In this document: piece by piece, positions 1 through 5,047 of the stretch
Layout: every line of letters starts with the position of its first letter
Numbering within the stretch: position 1 is the stretch's first letter
NCBI GenBank assembly: GCA_017411235.1
Contig: JAFPMR010000226.1
Coordinates: 1-6,397, forward strand
Reading direction: 5' to 3'
DNA length: 6,397 nucleotides
Origin: Bacilli bacterium
GTDB lineage: Bacteria; Bacillota_I; Bacilli_A; RF39; UBA660
Notes under the pieces: model-generated
Seen by the model: only the letters and a program-made list of their open reading frames with translations
Database searches by the model: none
What the model was told of the DNA's origin: nothing
Position numbers and translations under genes: made by a program

Positions 1-1
1 T

Positions 2-565
2 AGTGGAATGATAATATTTGCTGTAATAGGGGTAATATTAAACTTTATAGCAGCATATGTAACAAGAGAAGGAGATTCACTAAATCAAAAATCAGTAAAT
101 CTTCATATGCTAGAAGATGTCCTAGGATGGGTAATAGTACTTATTGGTGCTATTGTAATGAAATTTACAGATATTAGAATATTAGATTCTATAATGAGTA
201 TTGGTGTAGCATTATTTATTTTAATAAATGCTTTAAAAAATCTAAAGGTAGTATTAGATCTATTTTTAGCTAAAACACCAGAAGATATTGATATAGAAGA
301 ACTAAAAAAACATCTACTAGAAATAGAAGGTGTTGATGATGTTCATCATATACATGTCTGGAGTATGGATGGCTACAATAACTACGCAACAATGCATATT
401 GTTACTAAAGCAAAAGATATTAAAAAATTAAAACACGAAATAAGAGAAGAACTAGAAGAACATCAAATAGTTCACTCAATATTAGAAACAGAAGATGAAG
501 CATGTGATGATAAAGAATGTCATATAGAACCACATCATGAAGAGCATCATCACCATCATCATTAA
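2..565 (+). CDS. Cation diffusion facilitator (CDF) family metal exporter, 5' end outside window
   Basis: This is the 3' part of a CzcD/ZnT-like transporter that exports divalent metal (probably Zn2+) in exchange for protons across the cytoplasmic membrane. The frame is open to the window edge (two codons lie before the first ATG at 8), so the true start lies upstream and TM1-TM3 are missing. Counting from the ATG at 8, a hydrophobic helix at 1-18 (about TM4) leads to the metal-site helix TM5, with HMLED at 33-37 giving the canonical HxxxD pair H33/D37. TM6 is about 60-80. A cytoplasmic domain follows (about 91-160) with the typical VHHIHVW segment at 112-118. The tail is unusual: acidic, with two Cys, ending HHEEHHHHHH at 176-185. 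A His-rich stretch in this family is more often in the TM4-TM5 loop; here it probably binds or senses metal. A terminator follows two bases after the stop. Family assignment is firm; metal choice is inferred. Confidence 0.93.
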   Translation, partial: SGMIIFAVIGVILNFIAAYVTREGDSLNQKSVNLHMLEDVLGWVIVLIGAIVMKFTDIRILDSIMSIGVALFILINALKNLKVVLDLFLAKTPEDIDIEELKKHLLEIEGVDDVHHIHVWSMDGYNNYATMHIVTKAKDIKKLKHEIREELEEHQIVHSILETEDEACDDKECHIEPHHEEHHHHHH

Positions 566-566
566 T

Positions 567-593
567 AGATTGAATATAATTCAATCTTTTTTT
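567..593 (+). terminator. Intrinsic terminator of the first CDF gene
   Basis: A perfect 9-bp stem (AGATTGAAT, 567-575, with ATTCAATCT, 579-587) encloses the loop ATA and runs into seven T (587-593). It begins one base after the TAA stop. The stem is AT-rich, but symmetry and T-tract are clear. The next promoter starts two bases after the T-tract. Confidence 0.88.
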
Positions 594-594
594 A

Positions 595-615
595 TGCTAT
601 ACTAAAGATGGTGAT
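595..615 (+). promoter_or_regulatory. Extended -10 promoter and SD of the flavodoxin-like gene
   Basis: TGCTATACT at 595-603 is an extended -10 (TG, one base, TATACT with one mismatch to TATAAT). The -35 window (about 575-580) lies in the terminator hairpin and shows no good TTGACA, so the TG is probably what makes this promoter work. Six bases later comes GGTGAT (610-615), matching the part of the anti-SD complement AGGAGGTGAT nearest the start codon, three bases before ATG at 619. The predicted +1 (seven bases after the -10) is the first G of the SD, implying a leader of about 9 bases. Confidence 0.75.
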
Positions 616-618
616 AAT

Positions 619-1056
619 ATGAAAAAGATATTTATATACTATAGTTTAAATGGTAGTGGAGATGTCGTAGCAGATGTCTTAAAAGAACAAGGAGTAACAA
701 TAAGAAAAGTAAAACCAAAAAAAGAATTACCAAAAAGTATTATAGGTCAAATCTTACAAGGTGGCTTCCTAGCTATGATAAATCACAAATCTAAACTAAT
801 AGATTTTGATAAAGATATCTCTAAATATGATGAAGTAATAATTGGTTCACCAATCTGGAATGCTAGATTATCTACACCAATAAATACCGTCCTAGATGAA
901 CTAGATTTAAAAGATAAAAAAGTATCATTTATTTTTTATAGTGCTAGTGGAACATCACCTAAAGCAACTGAAAAAGTACATAAACTATTCCCTAAAGCAG
1001 AAATTACTGATTTAAAAGAACCAAAAGATAATGAACAAGAATTAAATAAAATATGA
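619..1056 (+). CDS. Small flavodoxin-like FMN protein
   Basis: This 145-residue protein has the flavodoxin fold pattern. A first beta strand (KKIFIYYS, 2-9) runs into a phosphate-binding loop S9-L-N-G-S-G-D-V-V-A18, equivalent to the usual SxTGNTxxxA. A central strand and loop YDEVIIGSPIWNARLSTPI (70-88) would stack on the flavin, and VSFIFYSASGTS (102-113) forms a third cofactor loop. It most resembles the short single-domain flavodoxins of Bacillota, which carry electrons with bound FMN in the cytoplasm; no partner is visible. The loop has N-G-S-G where T-G-N-T is common, so FMN binding is likely but not certain. The start at 619 is fixed by GGTGAT just upstream. The stop is TGA, showing that the code is standard here. 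No terminator separates it from the zinc-ribbon gene 28 bases downstream, so the two are probably co-transcribed. Confidence 0.88.
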   Translation: MKKIFIYYSLNGSGDVVADVLKEQGVTIRKVKPKKELPKSIIGQILQGGFLAMINHKSKLIDFDKDISKYDEVIIGSPIWNARLSTPINTVLDELDLKDKKVSFIFYSASGTSPKATEKVHKLFPKAEITDLKEPKDNEQELNKI

Positions 1057-1077
1057 TATATTAATATCATAGAGGAG
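1053..1077 (+). promoter_or_regulatory. Dyad, possible extended -10, and SD before the zinc-ribbon gene
   Basis: The flavodoxin stop codon lies inside an inverted repeat (ATGATAT, 1053-1059, and ATATCAT, 1064-1070, loop ATTA). No T-tract follows, so it is not a terminator. The same bases contain TGATATATT (1054-1062), which fits an extended -10 with one mismatch. A strong SD, GAGGAG (1072-1077), sits seven bases before ATG at 1085. The SD is certain. The promoter is tentative, because its -10 to SD gap is nine bases rather than the six seen at the other five promoters. Confidence 0.4.
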
Positions 1078-1084
1078 ATTAAAA

Positions 1085-1801
1085 ATGGAAGAATTCATAT
1101 CAATCATATTTTTAGTTATATTTGGTACAATTTTTTTACTTGTTACATTCCTTGAACTGTGTTGGCCAATACTAATACCAGTTTTAATAATCAGCCAAAT
1201 AAGAAAAAATAAAAGTAATAAAGCAATGAAAAGCAATGTTATTAATACATCTAATACCAAAGAAGATTTCAAGAAAAAATATAAAGACATTAATCAAGAA
1301 AAACTAAGAGAATTAGACATTGATGATCTAAATAAATTAAAAGCTTATTTATATGAAATATTCTATAAATTTGAAAAAGCATATAATGATTTAGACTATA
1401 ATACAATGATTAATACTAGTACTGCTAAACTTTATAATAATTATCATACAAATATAGTATTAAATCTAAGATGTGCTCAAAAGAAAATTATTGAAAACAT
1501 CGAACTAAAAAAAGTTACTGTTTATGATATTTTTTGTACAACACGTAAACAAGTAATATCAACAATAATCGAAATTGAAAACATCAGTTACATGATGGAT
1601 CATCAAGGTAAAATAATAAGTGGTAAAACAAGTCCTATCGTAGAAAAATTCGAAGTATTATTTATTAAAAATTACGATAATAATGCTAGTATAAAATGTC
1701 CTAACTGTGGAGCATCAGTAAGCGGAAGTGAATGTGAGTACTGTGGAACCAAAGTTAGAAATAATGAATTTAGAATTGATTCAATAAAAAAGATCATATA
1801 A
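1085..1801 (+). CDS. Membrane-anchored TIM44-like protein with C-terminal zinc ribbon
   Basis: This 238-residue protein starts with a long hydrophobic segment (about 5-37) followed by a Lys/Asn-rich stretch, so the N-terminus is a membrane anchor and the rest probably lies in the cytoplasm. Residues about 60-195 look like a TIM44/NTF2-like domain: a helical part (AYLYEIFYKFEKAYNDLDYNT, about 87-107), then strands with ENIELKKVTVYDI (137-149), and a DHQGKIISGK turn (172-181) typical of these domains. The C-terminus has a zinc ribbon, CPNC at 205-208 and CEYC at 217-220 (CxxC-x8-CxxC). Proteins with TIM44-like and zinc-ribbon domains are known in Bacillota, and some databases label them as transport proteins, but the function is not established. 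It lies 28 bases after the flavodoxin gene, probably in one operon. The ribbon is clear; the TIM44-like call is from pattern only. Confidence 0.8.
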   Translation: MEEFISIIFLVIFGTIFLLVTFLELCWPILIPVLIISQIRKNKSNKAMKSNVINTSNTKEDFKKKYKDINQEKLRELDIDDLNKLKAYLYEIFYKFEKAYNDLDYNTMINTSTAKLYNNYHTNIVLNLRCAQKKIIENIELKKVTVYDIFCTTRKQVISTIIEIENISYMMDHQGKIISGKTSPIVEKFEVLFIKNYDNNASIKCPNCGASVSGSECEYCGTKVRNNEFRIDSIKKII

Positions 1802-1829
1802 AAAGTATCTCAAACGAGATACTTTTTTT
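1801..1829. terminator. Bidirectional terminator between convergent genes
   Basis: An 11-bp perfect stem (AAAAGTATCTC, 1801-1811, with GAGATACTTTT, 1816-1826) encloses the loop AAAC. It is followed by T on the plus strand (1823-1829) and preceded by A (1801-1804), which reads as a T-tract on the minus strand. It overlaps the last base of the plus-strand stop and abuts the TAA (1828-1830) of the minus-strand gene, so one hairpin serves both. Confidence 0.92.
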
Positions 1830-2652
1830 AACGTGATGCTAATATAGCTTCTTCCATGGTAACACTACCAGTTTTTGTATATGTACCATCTTTTTCTTTT
1901 TTATTTTCATCATCAGTCTTTACAGTTTTAAATATAGCTTTATCACCATCAAAAGTTATAGCATATTCATCGTCAAAGAATGTTTCATATAAAGAACCAT
2001 CTTCTTTAATATCAAATTCGATATCAAAAACACCAAAATCTCCATTAATAGTAACTCTACATTTATCATCACCGATTTGATAGATATACATTGTATATTT
2101 ATCAGAAGTATATTTACCATTGTATTTAGAATTAAATACTTTAGGATCACCAATAGTATATTCATAATAATCTTCAATAGTATAATCTTTAACCTTTTTA
2201 TAAGTACCAGCTATATTATATTCATCATTAGAATCTTCTACTACAACTTCACCATCTTTAAAAGTGAAAGTACGTTTACCATAGTCTTCTTTAGCTACAT
2301 TTCCTTTTAATTCAGCATAACTAGAAACAGAAGTAGCACCCTCATAAAAGAATTCGATTTTACCGTCAATAGTAAAGATACTTAATTGAATACCATCTTT
2401 TTCATAGATTCCATTATAACTAGAATCTAGTTTCTTATCTTCTTTCTTTTCTTCTCCTTTTTTATCTTCTTTCTTCTTTTCTTCAGTCTTAGTATCTTCT
2501 TTCTTTTCTTCCTTATCTAAGACTTTAGTAAATAAGAACCAACCACCAACTCCAATTAAAACAAGTATAATAAGTATTAAAACAATAATACCAGCTTTAC
2601 CTTTCTTCTTAGGAACCTCCTGAACTATTTGAGTATTTAACTCTTGATTCAT
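1828..2652 (-). CDS. Membrane-anchored protein with Lys/Glu linker and two related extracellular domains; function unknown
   Basis: This 274-residue protein has a short N-terminus ending in a basic KKKGK motif (15-19), one strong transmembrane helix (about 20-42), a linker made almost only of Lys, Glu and Asp (46-75), and a beta-rich C-terminal part. Orientation is most likely N-terminus in, C-terminus outside. The outer part looks duplicated. One unit starts SSYNGIY (77-83) and ends GTYKKVKDYTIEDYY (149-163). The second starts SKYNGKY (175-181) and ends GTYTKTGSVTMEEAI (256-270). Each unit therefore has a YNGxY opening and a GTYxK closing strand followed by T-[IM]-E. There is no lipobox, catalytic motif or sortase signal. 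I do not recognise the family; it may be a cell-surface or binding protein. The start is set by AGGAG eight bases upstream on the minus strand. The gene is single, divergent from the MEMO-AMMECR1 gene and convergent with the zinc-ribbon gene. Confidence 0.85.
   Translation of the reverse strand: MNQELNTQIVQEVPKKKGKAGIIVLILIILVLIGVGGWFLFTKVLDKEEKKEDTKTEEKKKEDKKGEEKKEDKKLDSSYNGIYEKDGIQLSIFTIDGKIEFFYEGATSVSSYAELKGNVAKEDYGKRTFTFKDGEVVVEDSNDEYNIAGTYKKVKDYTIEDYYEYTIGDPKVFNSKYNGKYTSDKYTMYIYQIGDDKCRVTINGDFGVFDIEFDIKEDGSLYETFFDDEYAITFDGDKAIFKTVKTDDENKKEKDGTYTKTGSVTMEEAILASR
2428..2517 (-). repeat. Low-complexity purine-rich tract coding the Lys/Glu linker
   Basis: On the minus strand this stretch is nearly all AAA, AAG, GAA and GAT codons, coding residues 46-75 of the membrane-anchored protein. 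Short imperfect repeats of the type GAAAAGAAAGAAGAT recur. It is a natural place for length change by slippage and may vary between strains. It is coding sequence, not a separate element. Confidence 0.7.
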
Positions 2653-2653
2653 T

Positions 2654-2672
2654 TTATCATCTCCTATGATAA
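2654..2672. other. Inverted repeat with the minus-strand SD in its loop
   Basis: TTATCAT (2654-2660) and ATGATAA (2666-2672) are exact reverse complements around CTCCT, which on the minus strand is AGGAG, the SD of the membrane-anchored protein gene. One arm touches the minus-strand -10. If the transcript starts at about 2665, only one arm is transcribed, so a DNA-level operator is more likely than an RNA hairpin. The stem has only two G/C pairs across 14 bases and could be chance. Confidence 0.35.
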
Positions 2673-2680
2673 TTATAACA
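2661..2680 (-). promoter_or_regulatory. Extended -10 promoter and SD of the minus-strand membrane protein gene
   Basis: On the minus strand, TGTTATAAT (2680 down to 2672) is a perfect extended -10. Six bases later comes AGGAG (2665-2661), eight bases before ATG (2652-2650). The predicted +1 at about 2665 is the first base of the SD, implying a leader of about 13 bases. The -35 window (about 2695-2700) holds no good match and overlaps the plus-strand -10 of the divergent gene. Confidence 0.78.
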
Positions 2681-2689
2681 CAAGATTTA

Positions 2690-2712
2690 TGATATAATAA
2701 ACAAGAGATGAT
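2690..2712 (+). promoter_or_regulatory. Extended -10 promoter and SD of the MEMO-AMMECR1 gene
   Basis: TGATATAAT (2690-2698) is a perfect extended -10. After six bases comes the purine-rich SD GAGATGAT (2705-2712), three bases before ATG at 2716. The predicted +1 at 2705 is the first base of the SD, implying a leader of about 11 bases. The -35 window (about 2670-2675) overlaps the minus-strand -10, so the two divergent promoters occupy the same DNA and probably cannot both be bound at once. Confidence 0.77.
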
Positions 2713-2715
2713 AAT

Positions 2716-4065
2716 ATGATATTAGGAACATTTATGGTACCTCATCCACCATTAATAGTTGAAGAAATAGGTGGAAAGGAAATTGAAAAAATAGCATTAA
2801 CCAAAAAATCTTATGAACAAGTAGCAGAAGAAGTAGCTAAATTAAACCCAGAAACAATAATTATTTCTTCACCACATACTATGTACTATAGTGACTACTT
2901 TCATATTTGTGATGGAAAAGAACTAACTGGTGATTTCAGTAGATTTGGAGCACCAAATGTCTCATTTACTGAAGAAAACGATTTAGAGTTAGTAGAAGAA
3001 ATTGAAAGAGTAGCAGATGGTTTCCCATCAGGTAGAACTAAAGAAGTTCCCTTAGATCATGGAACTATGGTTCCTTTATATTTCATTAGAAAAAAACTAC
3101 CTAAATCAAAAATAATAGTTGTTGGTTTATCTGATTTACCATTAATAGATAATTATCGTTTTGGAATGATAATTAGAAAAGCAGTAAATAACTTGAATAG
3201 AAAAGTTGTTTTTGTAGCCAGTGGAGACTTATCTCATAAACTTCAAGAATATGGACCATATGGCTTTGTTAAAGAAGGACCAGAATACGATAAAAGAATA
3301 ATGGAAACCATGTCTAATGCTAAATTCAATGAACTATTAGAATATGATGAAGAATTCCTAGATAGAGCAGCAGAATGTGGTCATCGTTCATTTACTATAA
3401 TGGCAGGTTTCTTAGATAGTCTAAATGTAAAAACAACCTATTTATCACATCAAGATATCACAGGAGTAGGATATGGTATTTGTACATTCTACCCAATAGA
3501 AGAAAATAAAGAAAGAAATTACTATGATAAATATATTGAAAAAAATAGAGTCAAAGAATCAAATGATGAATATGTTAAATTAGCCATTAAATCATTAACA
3601 AGCTACATAACCAAAAAAGAACATATTAGTATTCCAGCTAACTTACCAGAAGAAATGTTAAATAGACAAGCTGGAGCATTTGTATCAATTCATAAATTTG
3701 GTAACTTAAGAGGATGTATAGGAACATTCCTTCCTACAACCAATTCAATAGCAGAAGAAATAATTCAAAATGCTATATCAGCATCAACTAGAGATCCTAG
3801 ATTCTTACCTATAACCGAAGAAGAATTACCATTCCTAGAAGTAAATGTAGATATCTTATCTACACCAGTTCCTACTACAAAAGAAGAACTAGATCCTAAG
3901 AGATATGGTGTCATAGTATCCCAAGGATTTAAAAGAGGATTACTTCTTCCAGACTTAGATGGAGTAGATACAATAGAAGAACAAATAAGTATAGCAAAAC
4001 AAAAAGCTGGTATAGAAGATGGAGAAATTGAACTAGAAAGATTTGAAGTCACTAGACACAAATAA
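2716..4065 (+). CDS. MEMO-AMMECR1 fusion protein (AmmeMemoRadiSam system proteins B and A)
   Basis: This 449-residue soluble protein joins two domains. The N-terminal part (1 to about 262) is a MEMO/LigB-like domain with the expected metal-site residues: PHPPLIV with H10, SPH with H54, [10 protein letters not shown] with H115, SGDLSHKL with H174, and ECGHR with C221 and H223. The C-terminal part (about 283-449) is AMMECR1, with the hallmark LRGCIG at 331-336, STRDPRF at 357-363 and GLLLPDL at 408-414. The fold resembles class III extradiol dioxygenases, but family members are not proven dioxygenases; human MEMO1 is reported to bind copper or iron. Bacterial genes for these two domains usually lie near a radical SAM gene, and the three define the AmmeMemoRadiSam system of unknown product. 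No radical SAM gene is visible here. The start is supported by the SD and by the family-typical N-terminus. Both domains look full length. The gene is its own transcription unit, with a terminator downstream. Confidence 0.95.
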   Translation: MILGTFMVPHPPLIVEEIGGKEIEKIALTKKSYEQVAEEVAKLNPETIIISSPHTMYYSDYFHICDGKELTGDFSRFGAPNVSFTEENDLELVEEIERVADGFPSGRTKEVPLDHGTMVPLYFIRKKLPKSKIIVVGLSDLPLIDNYRFGMIIRKAVNNLNRKVVFVASGDLSHKLQEYGPYGFVKEGPEYDKRIMETMSNAKFNELLEYDEEFLDRAAECGHRSFTIMAGFLDSLNVKTTYLSHQDITGVGYGICTFYPIEENKERNYYDKYIEKNRVKESNDEYVKLAIKSLTSYITKKEHISIPANLPEEMLNRQAGAFVSIHKFGNLRGCIGTFLPTTNSIAEEIIQNAISASTRDPRFLPITEEELPFLEVNVDILSTPVPTTKEELDPKRYGVIVSQGFKRGLLLPDLDGVDTIEEQISIAKQKAGIEDGEIELERFEVTRHK

Positions 4066-4066
4066 T

Positions 4067-4097
4067 AAAAAGAAGTAGATAAAACCTACTTTTTTTT
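4067..4097 (+). terminator. Intrinsic terminator of the MEMO-AMMECR1 gene
   Basis: AAGTAG (4073-4078) pairs with CTACTT (4086-4091) around a seven-base loop; the stem can extend downwards through a G-U pair and several A-U pairs from 4067. Eight T follow (4090-4097). The last T is also the first base of the next promoter's TG motif. Confidence 0.85.
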
Positions 4098-4117
4098 GTT
4101 ATAATCATAATGGAGAT
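4097..4117 (+). promoter_or_regulatory. Extended -10 promoter and SD of the second CDF gene
   Basis: TGTTATAAT (4097-4105) is a perfect extended -10 whose first T is the last T of the upstream terminator. After six bases comes the SD GGAGAT (4112-4117), with GGAG ending eight bases before ATG at 4124. The predicted +1 is the first G of the SD, implying a leader of about 12 bases. The -35 position (about 4077-4082) falls in the terminator hairpin and has no TTGACA-like sequence. Confidence 0.78.
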
Positions 4118-4123
4118 AGAAGT

Positions 4124-4996
4124 ATGAAGACAGAAATAAAAATATTAAAATACAGTATGATAAATAATCTTCTAATAGCCATAATCAAAATAGTAGGAGG
4201 ATTATTTTATGGTCTAGGATCATTATTTGCCGATGGTATGCATACATTCAGTGATTTTATAACAGACATTGTAAGTATGCTAGGATCCAAAATAAGTAAC
4301 AAAAGACCAACTAAATACCATCCAGCAGGATTTGGTCAAGTAGAATATCTAACAAACTTATTTGTTGGTATATTACTATTTGCTTTAGCCTTATTCATTA
4401 TCATAAGTGCCTTCTTTAAAAAGCCTGTTATTCCTCCGTTATCATTACTATATTTATTAGCATTAACATTCTTATTAAAACTAATAGCTATCTTAGTAAT
4501 GAACAAAATAGGTAAAAAGATTAAGAGTAATGTTTTAATAACATCAGTAGAAGAATCTAAAACAGATTTATATTCAACAATAGGTGTCGTAATAATAACA
4601 ATCATCTTACAATTTGCAGATGTCTTACCATTCTTAGAATACATAGATGTTATAGGTTCAGTAATCATCGGTATCATAGTATTAAAAACATCATTAACAA
4701 TTATTGTAAGTAACTCACTATCTATTATTGGTGAAGCTGATGATAACGAAGAAATAATCAATGAACTAAATATCTTCTTAAAGAAATTTAAAAAGATAAA
4801 AGATAAAAATATGGTCTTAATAAAATATGGACCATATTACAAATTACATTTATCATTAACACTAGATAAAAATACTAGTGTTCACCAAGCTAGTGAATTA
4901 ATGACTAAAATAAAAAGAGATATTATTTTGCATAGACACTTCAAAGTAAAATATGTAACAATCTATTTAGAAGATAATATTAATAATAGTATATAA
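4124..4996 (+). CDS. Cation diffusion facilitator (CDF) family transporter with altered TM5 metal site
   Basis: This 290-residue protein is a full-length CDF transporter, expected to move divalent metal out of the cytoplasm. Hydrophobic segments fit six TM helices: about 12-30, 33-53, 75-97, 105-126, 138-164 and 172-197. TM2 has the classic SLFADGMHTFSD (33-44), giving the H40/D44 pair, and the TM2-TM3 loop has HPAGFGQVEYL (66-76), a strong family signature. In TM5, SVEESKTD (141-148) aligns with the usual ADAxHHRxD: D148 is kept, but the partner His/Asp is Glu144 and the preceding Asp is Ser141. The site is therefore ExxxD, suggesting a changed metal preference or reduced transport. The C-terminal cytoplasmic domain (about 205-285) ends without a His tail. 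It differs clearly from the CDF gene at the window's left end, so the two are not a recent duplication. It has its own promoter and a terminator overlapping its stop. Confidence 0.92.
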   Translation: MKTEIKILKYSMINNLLIAIIKIVGGLFYGLGSLFADGMHTFSDFITDIVSMLGSKISNKRPTKYHPAGFGQVEYLTNLFVGILLFALALFIIISAFFKKPVIPPLSLLYLLALTFLLKLIAILVMNKIGKKIKSNVLITSVEESKTDLYSTIGVVIITIILQFADVLPFLEYIDVIGSVIIGIIVLKTSLTIIVSNSLSIIGEADDNEEIINELNIFLKKFKKIKDKNMVLIKYGPYYKLHLSLTLDKNTSVHQASELMTKIKRDIILHRHFKVKYVTIYLEDNINNSI

Positions 4997-5019
4997 AAGA
5001 ACTATAATTAGTTCTTTTT
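4995..5019 (+). terminator. Intrinsic terminator of the second CDF gene
   Basis: A perfect 10-bp stem (AAAAGAACTA, 4995-5004, with TAGTTCTTTT, 5009-5018) encloses the loop TAAT and ends in five T (5015-5019). It uses the last two bases of the stop codon. The next promoter begins four bases after the T-tract. Confidence 0.88.
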
Positions 5020-5022
5020 ATT

Positions 5023-5043
5023 TGCTATAATGAAATAGGTGAT
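5023..5043 (+). promoter_or_regulatory. Extended -10 promoter and start-deciding SD of the PAP2 gene
   Basis: TGCTATAAT (5023-5031) is a perfect extended -10. After six bases comes GGTGAT (5038-5043), an SD four bases before ATG at 5048. A GTG at 5039 is in frame but belongs to this SD, and the predicted +1 is 5038, so GTG can hardly be the start; ATG at 5048 is chosen. The leader would be about 10 bases. The -35 window (about 5003-5008) is in the upstream terminator. Confidence 0.8.
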
Positions 5044-5047
5044 TAAT

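Noticed and set aside
1054..1056. TGA read as tryptophan, as in some Mollicutes, which would extend the flavodoxin-like gene.
   Set aside because: The protein is a normal length at this TGA, the SD and start of the next gene follow directly, and Trp is coded by TGG throughout the window.
1053..1070. Inverted repeat as a terminator between the flavodoxin and zinc-ribbon genes.
   Set aside because: The stem is AT-rich with one G/C pair and no T-tract follows; an SD comes directly after it.
2428..2517. Short-repeat tract as a CRISPR-like or regulatory repeat array.
   Set aside because: The repeats are short, imperfect and in frame with a Lys/Glu linker; there are no spacers.
3765..4061. Open frame of about 98 codons on the minus strand inside the MEMO-AMMECR1 gene.
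   Set aside because: It is antisense to the conserved AMMECR1 domain, has no SD or promoter, and its product is Ser/Thr-rich with no recognisable pattern.
4336..4761. Open frame of about 141 codons on the minus strand inside the second CDF gene.
   Set aside because: It lies opposite conserved TM helices; long open frames are expected opposite AT-rich membrane protein genes, and no SD is present.
2..4996. The two CDF genes as a recent tandem duplication.
   Set aside because: TM5 motifs, tail and sequence differ strongly, and unrelated genes lie between them.
5039..5047. In-frame GTG at 5039 as the start of the PAP2 gene, adding three residues.
   Set aside because: The GTG is inside the SD GGTGAT, and the predicted transcript start is 5038. 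ATG at 5048 has this SD at the proper distance.
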